From NCBI GenBank assembly GCA_019638275.1, contig JAHBUC010000007.1, positions 62,001 through 126,000 of the forward strand: a stretch of DNA of 64,000 bases, in the 5' to 3' direction. The position numbers and the translations under genes are program-made. This stretch comes from Cyclobacteriaceae bacterium (GTDB lineage Bacteria > Bacteroidota > Bacteroidia > Cytophagales > Cyclobacteriaceae). The notes below the pieces were generated by a model that was not told the DNA's origin, searched no databases, and was given only the letters and a program-made list of their open reading frames with translations. Shown piece after piece: positions 23,834 to 33,054 of this stretch; position 1 is the stretch's first letter; each line of letters begins with the position of its first letter.

Positions 23834-25390
23834 ATGGCGATAATCGGCACATTGCTCAAGAAAGGAATCCGCATCCGCGAGATGATGGAGCAGGAATACT
23901 CTTCGCCTTTTGATTTGCAGAAGAAGGAATTGAAAGAATTGCTCATTGAGGCGGATCAAACCGAGTTTGGTAAGCATTACAATTTTGCCGACATCCTGAA
24001 AGAATTCAGAAAGGGAAATAAGAGTTTCTATCACGCTTTCTGCGAACGGGTTCCGGTGCACACATATAACAAAATCTACAATGAGTGGTGGAAGCTGTCG
24101 TTGCAGGGTGGAAAAAATATTTGCTGGCCGGGCCGTGTAAAATACTTTGCGTTGAGTTCAGGGACGTCCGAGGCTTCGTCCAAACACATACCGGTAACCA
24201 AAGACATGACGAAGGCCATTCAGAAGACCAGTATTCGTCAGATACTCACGCTATCGAAATATGATTTGCCCGATGACTTTTTTACATCCGGTATTCTCAT
24301 GCTGGGTGGCAGCACGCACCTGAATAAAATCGGGAATTTTTTTGAGGGTGATTTAAGCGGCATCCAGGCAGCAAAACTTCCATTTTGGTTTCAGCACTTT
24401 TATAAACCGGGCAAACGCATAGCCAAAACGCGTAACTGGGATGCCAAACTTGATGAGATAACCCGAAAGGCGCACGAATGGGACATTGGGATTATAGTGG
24501 GTGTGCCCGCCTGGTTACAAATCCTGATGGAAAAGATTATCGATCACTATAAGGTGAAGCACATACACGAGGTATGGCCTAACCTTCAGGTATATGTACA
24601 TGGGGGTGTTTCGTTCGATCCGTACAGAAAGGGGTTTGAAAAATTATTGGGCAAACCAATTCACTACATCGAAACGTATCTTGCTTCTGAGGGTTTCATT
24701 GCCTTTCAGGCCTATCCGAACAGGCGCTCCATGCGGCTGGTGTTGAACAATGGGATTTTTTATGAGTTCATTCCTTTCACCGACAGCAATTTTGATGAGT
24801 ATGGTGAAGTAAAGCCTGATGTTAAGCCGCTCATGATCGATGAAATTGAAGCAGGTAAAGAGTATGCCATATTGTTATCAACCTGCTCGGGTGCATGGCG
24901 CTACCTGATTGGTGATGTGATAAAGTTTGTTTCACTGGAAGAATCCGAGATTGTTATCACCGGCCGCACCAAGCACTTTCTTAGCCTATGTGGGGAACAC
25001 CTTTCAGTGGATAATATGAACAAGGCTATTGAGCTTGCTTCAAACGAATTGAATATTGATGTACCAGAATTTACCGTAGCCGGTATCCCGCATGGCTCCC
25101 TGTTTGCCCATCATTGGTTTGTAGGCACGGATGATGCCGTAGATAAACAGGTGTTGCGCGAAAAGATTGATGCGCACCTAAAAGTACTGAATGATGATTA
25201 TGCTGTTGAACGTAGCGCTGCACTTAAAGATGTGCATGTGGATGTGCTTCCGGTAAACACGTTCTACGAATGGATGAAATCAAAAGGAAAGGTTGGTGGG
25301 CAGAACAAATTTCCCCGTGTGATGAAACGCAGTCAGTTGGAAGATTGGCAAGCCTTTATCGAAAATCATGTAAATGGAAATCGTACTTAA
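23834..25390 (+). CDS. GH3 (auxin-responsive) family acyl-adenylating enzyme
   Basis: A 518-residue member of the GH3 branch of acyl-adenylate-forming enzymes, which in plants conjugate hormones to amino acids. The phosphate loop is SSGTSEAS (108-115), in YFALSSGTSEASSKHIPVTK. Motif II-like IETYLASEGFIAFQ and motif III-like WRYLIGDVIKFVS follow in the normal order, with a C-terminal domain from about 400. The start at 23834 is preferred; the frame is open further upstream inside yggS. The bacterial substrate is unknown. The 3' end overlaps the LysE gene by 17 bp. Confidence 0.88.
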   Translation: MAIIGTLLKKGIRIREMMEQEYSSPFDLQKKELKELLIEADQTEFGKHYNFADILKEFRKGNKSFYHAFCERVPVHTYNKIYNEWWKLSLQGGKNICWPGRVKYFALSSGTSEASSKHIPVTKDMTKAIQKTSIRQILTLSKYDLPDDFFTSGILMLGGSTHLNKIGNFFEGDLSGIQAAKLPFWFQHFYKPGKRIAKTRNWDAKLDEITRKAHEWDIGIIVGVPAWLQILMEKIIDHYKVKHIHEVWPNLQVYVHGGVSFDPYRKGFEKLLGKPIHYIETYLASEGFIAFQAYPNRRSMRLVLNNGIFYEFIPFTDSNFDEYGEVKPDVKPLMIDEIEAGKEYAILLSTCSGAWRYLIGDVIKFVSLEESEIVITGRTKHFLSLCGEHLSVDNMNKAIELASNELNIDVPEFTVAGIPHGSLFAHHWFVGTDDAVDKQVLREKIDAHLKVLNDDYAVERSAALKDVHVDVLPVNTFYEWMKSKGKVGGQNKFPRVMKRSQLEDWQAFIENHVNGNRT

Positions 25391-26006
25391 AGGCATTGTG
25401 TCCGGACTGGTACTGGCCCTGCTTATTGGTCCCGTCTTTTTCTCCATCATTCAAACCAGCATCGAGCGCGGATTTGTAAGCGGTGTGTTGGTTGCTATTG
25501 GTGTTTCAGTCAGCGATGCATTTTATATCTTTCTCGCCTATATGGGGTTATCGCAGATTTTCAGCAATGGTGATAATCAACGATACATGGCCTATTTGGG
25601 TGGCGTAATTCTTTTTGCTTTTGGTGCTTACTACCTGTTTGTTAAAAGTCGTAGAGTCCTGGATTTTAAATCGGTAAATATTAAGTCGACCAGTCCGTTA
25701 CGCCTGATAACAAAGGGTTTTATCATTAACGGACTAAGCCCCATGGTTCTGATCTTCTGGTTGGGAACGGTGAGTGTGGCAACCGGTGAGTTTGGCTACA
25801 CCACAACCGTGCAGGTAATCACTTTTTTTGGGGCCATTGTAACTACTGTATTTATTACCGATATCATCAAAGCAAAGCTTGCGGACAAACTTCGCACGGT
25901 AATGACTCCCCGTTTGGTTCGTATAATGAATCTTGTACTGGGTGTAGTGATGCTGATTTTTGGGGGCCGGTTGTTGCTGTATGCTGACAACCTCATCATG
26001 CATTAA
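25374..26006 (+). CDS. LysE-family amino-acid exporter
   Basis: A 210-residue inner-membrane protein with about six hydrophobic helices. The LysE/RhtB opener is GLVLALLIGPVFFSIIQTSI (9-28), followed by ERGFVSGVLVAIG. Members export basic or neutral amino acids or other small metabolites. Its start lies inside the end of the GH3 gene (17-bp overlap), so the two are translationally coupled. This suggests the exporter may handle a product of the GH3 enzyme, which is an inference only. Confidence 0.88.
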   Translation: MEIVLKGIVSGLVLALLIGPVFFSIIQTSIERGFVSGVLVAIGVSVSDAFYIFLAYMGLSQIFSNGDNQRYMAYLGGVILFAFGAYYLFVKSRRVLDFKSVNIKSTSPLRLITKGFIINGLSPMVLIFWLGTVSVATGEFGYTTTVQVITFFGAIVTTVFITDIIKAKLADKLRTVMTPRLVRIMNLVLGVVMLIFGGRLLLYADNLIMH

Positions 26007-27055
26007 TCCTGGAGCACATTGCTGATGAATGTGGATTTGGTGAAGAGCCAAAGCAGCAGCAATACAATCGCCCAGTTTAGATAGTAATAGTAATAATCCG
26101 CAGTGTCTTTAAAGCGCGTTTCCTTAATCTCTGCCTTTTCGTACTGATCAATTTTGTCGAACACGTTTTGCAGCGCCTGGTTGTCGCTTACGCGGAAGAA
26201 TTCACCCTCACCGATTTCAGCAATTTTGCGCATGGTGGTTTCATCAACGGTATTTTCAATCATGTTCGGGCGGCCAAAGAAATCTTTACCGTATGGAACC
26301 ATACCTTCCTTACCCACCACAATGGTGTACATTTTTATTCCATAAGCAGCGGCCAGTTCAGCTGCGGTAATCGGATCAATGTTACCGGCAGTATTGTCGC
26401 CATCACTAAGTAGAATACATACTTTCGATTGCGCAGTCGACTCACGCATGCGGTTGGTAACTACACCAATGGCACTGCCAATGGCTGTTCCACGATTTTC
26501 AATCATGGAAAAGTCAATATCCTTTATGTACGATTTCAATAAATTATAATCGGTGGTGAGTGGTGCCAGTGAAAAGGCGTCTCCTGAAAATACTACCAAT
26601 CCTATACGATCCTGAATACGGCCATCAATAAAATCAATAGCCACTGTTTTTGCTGCTTCAAGCCGGTTGGGTGTAAAATCAGAGATTTGCATGGATTGAG
26701 AAATATCCACCGCCAGCATAATGTCAATCCCCTCCGTCCATTGATCAACTTTTTCATTCGTGCGTTGAGGCCGTGCCAGGGCAATCAATATCAAGGCAAG
26801 CATGAGCAAAAAAAGTACATCGGGTATTAATCGCAAGAGGTTAAGTGCAGAAGACTTGAGATCTTTTTGCGTAAGGGCAACCGGAAGTTTTTGATTGAAC
26901 TTATAGCGCCACAGCCACCGGATGATCAACAGGAGCGGAAGCGCAGCTATGGCGTACAGGAACGGTGGTCTTTCCCAACTAAACGATTGCAGGGTTGACC
27001 AACTGAACCAATCCAGCGAATACCACACTTCGGTTATTTCTTCCGCCTTATCCAT
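26003..27055 (-). CDS. BatA-type VWA membrane protein
   Basis: A 350-residue protein with two membrane segments before the domain (about 32-50 and 78-94) and one at the C-terminus (YYYYYLNWAIVLLLLWL). In between is a von Willebrand A domain with an intact MIDAS: Asp117, Ser119 and Ser121 (AVDISQSM) and the later LLSDGDNTAG. These proteins are the usual membrane partners of MoxR-type AAA+ ATPases in the Bacteroides aerotolerance (Bat) system. It overlaps the upstream 305-aa gene by 8 bp and the convergent LysE gene by 4 bp. BatB/C/D genes do not follow. Confidence 0.87.
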   Translation of the reverse strand: MDKAEEITEVWYSLDWFSWSTLQSFSWERPPFLYAIAALPLLLIIRWLWRYKFNQKLPVALTQKDLKSSALNLLRLIPDVLFLLMLALILIALARPQRTNEKVDQWTEGIDIMLAVDISQSMQISDFTPNRLEAAKTVAIDFIDGRIQDRIGLVVFSGDAFSLAPLTTDYNLLKSYIKDIDFSMIENRGTAIGSAIGVVTNRMRESTAQSKVCILLSDGDNTAGNIDPITAAELAAAYGIKMYTIVVGKEGMVPYGKDFFGRPNMIENTVDETTMRKIAEIGEGEFFRVSDNQALQNVFDKIDQYEKAEIKETRFKDTADYYYYYLNWAIVLLLLWLFTKSTFISNVLQD

Positions 27056-27965
27056 GGTTGATTTCTTCTACCTTCTTACCAAATTTTTCTTCGGCCAAAG
27101 CCTTCAATTGATTGAGTGGCTCAAGCACTTGGTTGTTGTGTCCATAAATGGCTTTGTCCAATACGGGGAGGGATTCACGCAACCGTGTGTCCGCCTCCAG
27201 CAAAAGTGTCTCGCGCGTAGTCAGTTTGGTGTAGGGCTTTCCTTCCAGGTTTTCAATGTATTTTTTCCACAGGAAAAGCGCGCGTTCGGTATGCTCTGCG
27301 CTGAACTGCGATTGAAGTTGCTGCAAATAGGCTGAGAATGTTTGTAAAAATTTCTGATGATTGCCGTTCAGTCGCTTGAGCCTGAAATGCTTCCTGATAC
27401 GTTTTCCAAAAATCAGCCACAGGGCCACAGTTAAAACAACCAGCGACACCAATACAATTAACAGGATGGGGTAGTTAAAAAGGAAAAATACGCGCTGATA
27501 GCCTGTGTTGGTTTTCAGCGGCAAATCCTGCGCACTTAATGAATCGGGAACAGGTTCAGTTACCAATAAACTAAGTACGATGCTATCACGTGGTGGAATG
27601 TGATACGTGCAATCTACTTTTTGTAGTTGAAATACCGGTAGGGCAAGGAATTGAACTTCGTCAACCTCAAAGGTTAACAGCGTATACACCGCACTGTCGT
27701 AACTTTCACCTTGCTGCGTAACAGTTGGAAAATATCTTTTCTTTTGAAATTCAAATTCTTCAAACTTCCAGGTCGAATCCGGAAACAGAACCTGAAGGTT
27801 ACTGGGGTAACGTGCGGTTAGGTAATAGTTGAAGGGTATACCAATTTTGGTGCTGTCTTGAATGAATCCGCCTGTTACTTTTACCTGCGCGTGGGAAACG
27901 TTCAGGCAAATTAACATGAACAGCGTAATGCAACCTTTCAAAAAACACATGCGCATCGTCACCAT
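27048..27965 (-). CDS. Bat-operon hypothetical protein (BatD/DUF4381-like layout)
   Basis: A 305-residue protein. It has a signal peptide (1-26, ending VSHAQ), a periplasmic beta-rich domain of about 135 residues, one membrane helix at about 164-186 (NYPILLIVLVSLVVLTVALW), and a cytoplasmic helical domain to the end. This topology fits the DUF4381-like or BatD-like component that links DUF58 and VWA proteins. Sequence motifs are weak. It lies 4 bp after the DUF58 gene and overlaps the BatA gene by 8 bp, so all three form one operon. Confidence 0.75.
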   Translation of the reverse strand: MVTMRMCFLKGCITLFMLICLNVSHAQVKVTGGFIQDSTKIGIPFNYYLTARYPSNLQVLFPDSTWKFEEFEFQKKRYFPTVTQQGESYDSAVYTLLTFEVDEVQFLALPVFQLQKVDCTYHIPPRDSIVLSLLVTEPVPDSLSAQDLPLKTNTGYQRVFFLFNYPILLIVLVSLVVLTVALWLIFGKRIRKHFRLKRLNGNHQKFLQTFSAYLQQLQSQFSAEHTERALFLWKKYIENLEGKPYTKLTTRETLLLEADTRLRESLPVLDKAIYGHNNQVLEPLNQLKALAEEKFGKKVEEINHG

Positions 27966-27969
27966 TCCC

Positions 27970-28848
27970 TCAGGTTGTTTTTACTGTTCGGTTTCGCACT
28001 TTAAATAGGCGGAGCAGTTTCGGAACAAAATCTTCGTCCGTATCCAGCGAAATAAAATTGATTTGGTGTTTTTTGCAAAAGGAAGATAAAGCTGCTTTGC
28101 GTTCATCCAACCGGTAGCTGATCTTTTCACGGAAATCTCCAAAAGATGTATTCACCCACAAGGTTTTTCCGGTTTCTTTATCCTGAACGGGTATAATCCC
28201 CAATTTCGGTAAACGGGTTTCGCGCTTGTCGCTGACGTGTATAATCACCAGGTCGTGCCTGCGGGCCAGTGCCTTCAGGTTCTTTTCATAGTCCTCATCA
28301 ATAAAATCTGAAATGAGAATGACTACACTTCTGCGTTTAATGGTGTTTAGTGCAAAAGCAAGTGCTTTGTTCAGATTGGTTTTCAGGGAAGCTGGTTTCA
28401 ATGATACGATTCCGCTGATAATCTGGTAGGCCTGCGATACGCCTTTTGTTGGTTTAATGTACAGTTCCCGCTGGTCGGAGTAACAGATCAACCCCACATG
28501 GCTGGATTCTTTCACTGCCGAAAGTGCCAACACCCCGGTTATTTCCTTGCCAATGTCAACTTTGGTTTTTCCCTCCGAGCCGATTTCCTGCGAGGCACTC
28601 ACATCCAGAATAAAGAACACGGTTTGCTCCTTTTCCTCCCGAAAGGTTTTAACAAACGTGCCATGCCCCTTGGCCGACACGTTCCAATCTATGGTGCGGA
28701 TGTCATCCCCATACTGGTAGGGGCGCACGTCATCAAATTCCAGCCCGGTGCCTTTAAATACCGACCGGAAATCACCCTGCATCTGGCTGTTAATGGCCTT
28801 GCGTATCTGGATTTCGTATTTCCGTAACTTTTTTAAAAGCGCCTTCAC
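27970..28848 (-). CDS. DUF58 domain protein (VWA-like)
   Basis: A 292-residue cytoplasmic protein. The DUF58 signature VRPYQYGDDIRTIDWNVSAK (41-60) is present, followed by a VWA-like fold with MIDAS Asp82, Ser84 and Ser86 (ILDVSASQE). It is the usual first partner of a MoxR AAA+ ATPase in Bat operons. Translation starts at GTG (28846-28848). No moxR precedes it: the upstream neighbour is the divergent DUF4296 gene, so the ATPase must be elsewhere or absent. Confidence 0.9.
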   Translation of the reverse strand: MKALLKKLRKYEIQIRKAINSQMQGDFRSVFKGTGLEFDDVRPYQYGDDIRTIDWNVSAKGHGTFVKTFREEKEQTVFFILDVSASQEIGSEGKTKVDIGKEITGVLALSAVKESSHVGLICYSDQRELYIKPTKGVSQAYQIISGIVSLKPASLKTNLNKALAFALNTIKRRSVVILISDFIDEDYEKNLKALARRHDLVIIHVSDKRETRLPKLGIIPVQDKETGKTLWVNTSFGDFREKISYRLDERKAALSSFCKKHQINFISLDTDEDFVPKLLRLFKVRNRTVKTT

Positions 28849-28951
28849 AATATCTGGTTACGCTGGTGCGATTTTTGAGTTTCAAAAATAGTTAAATGTG
28901 ACTACTTTGCCCGCCATGCTCGTACATCAGGCCAATTTTTGCTTTAAATGG

Positions 28952-29314
28952 ATGCATCCCCGGTTGTGGCTGATCGTGGTGGTGTTGGTTTGTTCGTGTA
29001 CGGATGATAAGCCTCCAAAGGGTATACTTACTGAGTCCCAAATGGTTGATGTATTGAGGCACCTGTATCTCTCAGAGGAACGATTGAATAAGATGACCAT
29101 TCCGTACGACTCCATGTCGAAATTGCTGCCCTATGTAAAAGGCAAAGTTTATGAAGAGGCGGGTGTATCCGATTCGTTATTCAGGGTTTCGATGCAATAC
29201 TATATGGGACGCCCTAATCGCCTGGAGTATATTTACACCGCATTGGTTGATTCCCTAAGTTTAGAAGAGCAGGGAAGGCCACACGATACTTCGAAGAATG
29301 TCCAGTCTGAATGA
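28952..29314 (+). CDS. DUF4296 lipoprotein
   Basis: A 120-residue protein from the ATG at 28952. It has a lipoprotein signal ending VCSC, then the DUF4296 domain with LTESQMVDVLRHLYLSEERL and a C-terminal helix (YYMGRPNRLEYIYTALVDSL). An upstream frame with ATG at 28916 exists but would place 12 extra residues before the signal. The family is a Bacteroidota lipoprotein of unknown role. The 3' end overlaps the mutS2 start by 17 bp, so it is likely coupled to it. Confidence 0.8.
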   Translation: MHPRLWLIVVVLVCSCTDDKPPKGILTESQMVDVLRHLYLSEERLNKMTIPYDSMSKLLPYVKGKVYEEAGVSDSLFRVSMQYYMGRPNRLEYIYTALVDSLSLEEQGRPHDTSKNVQSE

Positions 29315-31667
29315 TGTTGAGGTTAAGATCGGTTTCGATCAACTCCGTACCTGGTTAAAAACGCATTGCCTTTCCACACTGGGTACAGCGGAGGCTGATA
29401 AGATGACCTTTCTGACTGAACCTGACCGGGTTTTGGAATTGCTAAATCAAACGCTTGAATTCAGGCAGATATTTGAACGCGGAGACGCGTTTCCCTCCAA
29501 CCACTTTTTTGATCCGGCCGATCTGTTAAAGCGCATAGCGCTGGAGGGCAATTATATTGATGAAGCTGATTTTTTAAAGTTAGCCTGGTCGCTGCAAACC
29601 ATTATTTCCTGTCGCGATTACCTGGTGAAGAATAAAGAACATTCCCCTTCACTTTTCCGGTTAACCGAGCCTGTGGGAATTTCTGCACAACTTGTTAAGC
29701 AGATACTGAATATAATTGATGACCATGCACAGGTTCGCGATTCGGCCAGCGCTGAGTTGGGCCGTATTCGTAGGAAAATTCGTGAGGAGCAAAACAGGTT
29801 GCGTAAAATCATCGACCAGGTTTACCGGCATGCGGTACAGGAGCAATGGATACCGGATGGAGCCCTGCCGACTATTCGTAGCGGACGATTGGTGATTCCG
29901 ATTCTGGCCGAACACAAACGAAAAGTGAAAGGATTTATTCATGATGAATCAGCAACCGGCCAAACCGTTTTTATGGAGCCGGCTGAAGCGCTGGAAGCAA
30001 ACAATGAAATGCGCGACCTGGAACATGCCGAGAAGCGTGAAGTGATTCGCCTGCTGAAGGAACTGACATCAGCATTACGGATTGAATTGGGTCAGCTTGA
30101 ATTGGCGTATGCATTTCTTGCGCATATTGATTTTATCCGGGCAAAGGCACGAATGGCCCTGGAGTTGCAAGCCGGTATGCCAGTCGTTCAGCGTGATCCT
30201 GCACTAAAGTGGATGAGAGCACGCCATCCGCTGTTGCAGATGAGTTTGAAGGGCAAACGTGATTTGATTCCGCTGGATATCAACCTTTCCGATACCGATC
30301 GATTCCTCCTGGTATCCGGACCAAATGCCGGAGGCAAATCAGTTTGTCTGAAAACCGTTGGCTTGCTGCAATACATGTTGCAGTGTGGCTTGCTTGTGCC
30401 CATGTCGCCCGATTCAACAGCCGGTATTTTTGATCGGATATTTGTGGATATAGGCGATCAGCAATCCATTGAAAACGATTTAAGTACCTACAGCAGCCAC
30501 CTGAAAAATATGGCGCAGTTTATTCATTCTGGGAATGCACGTTCACTTGTATTGATGGATGAATTGGGGTCAGGTACCGATCCTGATTTTGGTGGAGCGA
30601 TTGCACAATCCATTTTACAGCAATTGGTGCAAAAGAAAGTGTGGGGAGTTGCCACCACACACTACTACAATTTAAAATTGTTTGCCGGGCAAACCGCGGG
30701 CATTCGCAATGCAGCCATGCGCTTCGATGAAAAAAACCTGGTGCCCATGTACTTGCTCGACATAGGTAAACCCGGAAGTTCTTTTGCCCTGGAGATTGCA
30801 CAGAAAACAGGTTTGCCAAGCGAGGTATTAAACAGCGCACGTGAACTGGCCGGTAGTGATCTGGTGGGCTTTGAAACCCTTGTGCGCGATCTGGAAAAGG
30901 AACGCAATGCGCTGATGAAAAAATCAGCGTCATTGGAACACAAGAATAAGGAGTTGAGCGCTTTGGTTAAGAAGTATGAAACGTTATCGGGTGAGTTGGA
31001 AGATAAGAAGAAGGTGATTCTCAGCAAAGCCAAAGAGGAAGCGCAGCAGTTATTAGCCCAGACCAATCGCGAAATAGAAAAAACAATCCGGCACATTCGG
31101 GAGAACCAGGCGCAAAAAACTGAGACCAAAAAAGTAAGGGAGAAATTAAAAGAGATTTCACAAAAAATTTCGGGCCCTGTTGTTCCGAAGAAGCCGACAC
31201 TGCCCGCAGAAATTAAGGTGGGTGATCGCGTTCGCATTATCGGGCAGGAGGGAAGTGGTGTAGTGCTTTCGGTAAAAGGAAAATCAGCTATGGTACAGCT
31301 TGGCGAATTGAAAACCAATGTAGCGTTAACAAAACTTGAACGGGCCGACCAAAGCAATTCGGATAAAACCGTAGAAAGGAAGTTGCGCTCCGTTGGCCTC
31401 AGCCTGCATGAAAAGCGAGCCGGTTATTCACCGGTATTGGATGTGCGTGGCAAGCGGGTGGATGAAGTACTTCCTTTGTTGGAAGCTTTTTTGGATACCT
31501 CTGTTTTACTGGCGCAAGGCGAATTAAAAATCCTGCATGGAAAAGGAGAGGGCGTGTTGCGTAAAGTAATCCGCGATTACCTGAAGCAATACAAGCAGGT
31601 GGCTTCCTTTGCCGATGAGCATGTGGAGCGGGGCGGAGATGGGATTACGGTGGTGGTACTAAAATAA
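29298..31667 (+). CDS. mutS2: endonuclease MutS2 (RqcU-like)
   Basis: A 789-residue MutS2 protein. The ATPase core has Walker A GPNAGGKS (341-348) and Walker B LVLMDELGSGTDP (417-429). The protein lacks the mismatch-recognition domain of MutS, as expected for MutS2. A coiled coil spans about 510-640, and a C-terminal Smr domain occupies about 710-789, with VLDVRGKRVDEVL and LKILHGKGEGVL. MutS2 is linked to suppression of homologous recombination and, more recently, ribosome collision rescue. It overlaps the preceding DUF4296 gene, and a terminator follows. Confidence 0.95.
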   Translation: MSSLNDVEVKIGFDQLRTWLKTHCLSTLGTAEADKMTFLTEPDRVLELLNQTLEFRQIFERGDAFPSNHFFDPADLLKRIALEGNYIDEADFLKLAWSLQTIISCRDYLVKNKEHSPSLFRLTEPVGISAQLVKQILNIIDDHAQVRDSASAELGRIRRKIREEQNRLRKIIDQVYRHAVQEQWIPDGALPTIRSGRLVIPILAEHKRKVKGFIHDESATGQTVFMEPAEALEANNEMRDLEHAEKREVIRLLKELTSALRIELGQLELAYAFLAHIDFIRAKARMALELQAGMPVVQRDPALKWMRARHPLLQMSLKGKRDLIPLDINLSDTDRFLLVSGPNAGGKSVCLKTVGLLQYMLQCGLLVPMSPDSTAGIFDRIFVDIGDQQSIENDLSTYSSHLKNMAQFIHSGNARSLVLMDELGSGTDPDFGGAIAQSILQQLVQKKVWGVATTHYYNLKLFAGQTAGIRNAAMRFDEKNLVPMYLLDIGKPGSSFALEIAQKTGLPSEVLNSARELAGSDLVGFETLVRDLEKERNALMKKSASLEHKNKELSALVKKYETLSGELEDKKKVILSKAKEEAQQLLAQTNREIEKTIRHIRENQAQKTETKKVREKLKEISQKISGPVVPKKPTLPAEIKVGDRVRIIGQEGSGVVLSVKGKSAMVQLGELKTNVALTKLERADQSNSDKTVERKLRSVGLSLHEKRAGYSPVLDVRGKRVDEVLPLLEAFLDTSVLLAQGELKILHGKGEGVLRKVIRDYLKQYKQVASFADEHVERGGDGITVVVLK

Positions 31668-31668
31668 A

Positions 31669-31694
31669 AAAGGCTCCGGAGGGGAGCCTTTTAT
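31669..31694. terminator. bidirectional intrinsic terminator
   Basis: AAAGGCTCC (31669-31677) pairs with GGAGCCTTT (31683-31691) across the five-base loop GGAGG, and a T-rich run follows. An A-run on the other side lets it serve the convergent lipoprotein gene ending at 31710. Confidence 0.85.
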
Positions 31695-31709
31695 TGCTTT
31701 AAAAATATT

Positions 31710-32198
31710 TTATTGAAGTACGAAAGTCCAAACTCCATTTACTTCTTCTGTTCGGCTTCCAGCATAATCGCAATCTTCACATTCGAAAGTGAGTGTTAAT
31801 TGACCGCTTGAAGAAATTGTGTAGGCCATAGTAAGACCATCACTTCTCTGTAGAGAACCAGTATCACCCGTTCCTGTTACAGCGAAAGACCACTGTCCAC
31901 TAGCAGGCCATGGACTTGGTGTAGGGCGGGTACCGCCAACAGAGTAATTATATGGTCCATTTGGATTGTTTGAATTAAATGCACCTGAAATTGTTAAGGT
32001 AAAGTTTGGTGTCTGAAACTCAGGAGTTCTGATAGTTGAACCAAGTTGAGCTGAGACTATAGTCCAAGTCTTAGATAACTTACTCAACTGAGTCTTTTGA
32101 ACCGGATCTTTCGGATCATCCCCACCACAATTACTAAAGAACACCAATGCGCCAGCCACTATTAATAAAGACGCTAAACGGGACACTACTTTTATCAT
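31710..32198 (-). CDS. lipoprotein, lipocalin-like domain possible
   Basis: A 162-residue exported lipoprotein. The signal peptide ends FFSNC, placing the lipidated Cys at about residue 24, followed by the acidic spacer GGDDPKDP. The rest alternates short strands (KTWTIVSAQLG, FTLTISG, QWSFAVTGTGDTGS, TEEVNGVWTFVLQ) in an antiparallel pattern like lipocalin-type domains of Bacteroidota. Low-complexity Thr, Ser and Pro occur in the middle. No specific ligand or function can be given. Confidence 0.65.
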   Translation of the reverse strand: MIKVVSRLASLLIVAGALVFFSNCGGDDPKDPVQKTQLSKLSKTWTIVSAQLGSTIRTPEFQTPNFTLTISGAFNSNNPNGPYNYSVGGTRPTPSPWPASGQWSFAVTGTGDTGSLQRSDGLTMAYTISSSGQLTLTFECEDCDYAGSRTEEVNGVWTFVLQ

Positions 32199-32266
32199 TG
32201 CTTATAGTTTAGAATTACGAATTTCATTTTTCTGACCCACAAAATCAAACCAAAAGGCCGGATTTG

Positions 32267-32274
32267 CAAATTTA
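32267..32274 (-). promoter_or_regulatory. Bacteroidota -7 promoter element (minus strand)
   Basis: CAAATTTA on the plus strand reads TAAATTTG on the minus, about 70 bp upstream of the lipoprotein start at 32198. No proper -33 TTTG was found. Confidence 0.4.
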
Positions 32275-32283
32275 ACCCCAATT

Positions 32284-32303
32284 ATGCTTTAAAAAGCATA
32301 AGG
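32284..32303. terminator. possible terminator hairpin
   Basis: TTATGCTT pairs with AAGCATAA around a four-base loop of A and T, near 32284-32303, between the lipoprotein promoter and the ABC gene stop (32360). The A/T-only loop and absence of a strong U-tract make the function uncertain. Confidence 0.35.
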
Positions 32304-32359
32304 GATAAACAAGGTTTTATCGGTTTTATTGTACGGTTGTAACCGCATTAATGCCTTGT

Positions 32360-32989
32360 TCAAGCTTTATAGTCGCTCAAATTAATAATTTCTGCATCAT
32401 TCGGGTATTCTTCGGGTTGGTTGGAGGCTATGCACACCAGCCGGTTTGTGCAATTTTTTTGCATTTGTTGCGCAAACCAATCGAACGCTTGCCTGTCCAG
32501 GTTGGTGCCGGGCTCATCCAGGAAAAGCGCAGGGGTATCCGTTAAAAAAGCAAGCCCCAACTTCAGGCGTTGTTTCATGCCTGAGGAGAAGTTGGAGATG
32601 TATTTATTCTTTGCCTGCTCCAGGTACATGATTTCTATAATTTCCTGAGGCGAGTGATGGTTGAGGACTGGCCTTGATTTGAAATGAAAGACAACCTGTT
32701 CATACAAGGTGAACTCATCGATCAACTCCATGTATGGGGTTGCAATGCTCACCTGTTTATACATACTTTCAGTTTCTATCGATTGTCCGTTTAGTGTATA
32801 AGCAAGTTTACCTTCACTCATGGGTAATTGCCCCCACAATACCTGCAGTAAGGTTGATTTACCCGAACCATTCGGTCCGGTAATCGCATAGATTTTACCT
32901 TGTTCAAACGTATAGTTCAGGTTACGAAATATCCACTCGCGGTTATAGCGTTTGCTTAGGTTATTAACGGAGATGGAAAGTTTACTCAT
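32360..32989 (-). CDS. ABC transporter ATP-binding protein
   Basis: A 209-residue ATP-binding subunit. Walker A is GPNGSGKST (38-46), the signature is in ISNFSSGMKQRLKLG and Walker B is ALFLDEPGTNLD. It is short and resembles the CcmA-type subunits that sit at the end of Bacteroidota lpx clusters. No permease is encoded next to it. It is the last gene on this strand after lpxA, separated by a 65-bp gap that contains an inverted repeat. Confidence 0.88.
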   Translation of the reverse strand: MSKLSISVNNLSKRYNREWIFRNLNYTFEQGKIYAITGPNGSGKSTLLQVLWGQLPMSEGKLAYTLNGQSIETESMYKQVSIATPYMELIDEFTLYEQVVFHFKSRPVLNHHSPQEIIEIMYLEQAKNKYISNFSSGMKQRLKLGLAFLTDTPALFLDEPGTNLDRQAFDWFAQQMQKNCTNRLVCIASNQPEEYPNDAEIINLSDYKA

Positions 32990-33003
32990 GTAATTTTATT
33001 AGA

Positions 33004-33052
33004 GTAGGCAGTGGGCAATCATCAATAGGCAATTTGCCTACTGCTTACTGCC
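33004..33052. repeat. long imperfect inverted repeat, TTGCCTACTGCC-type
   Basis: The element is centred on TAGGCAATTTGCCTA, a palindrome with one central base. The arms extend outwards: GTAGGCAGTGGGCAATCATC on the left pairs imperfectly with CTGCTTACTGCC on the right. It lies wholly in the gap between lpxA and the downstream ABC gene and would be transcribed as a hairpin. Confidence 0.55.
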
Positions 33053-33054
33053 TT

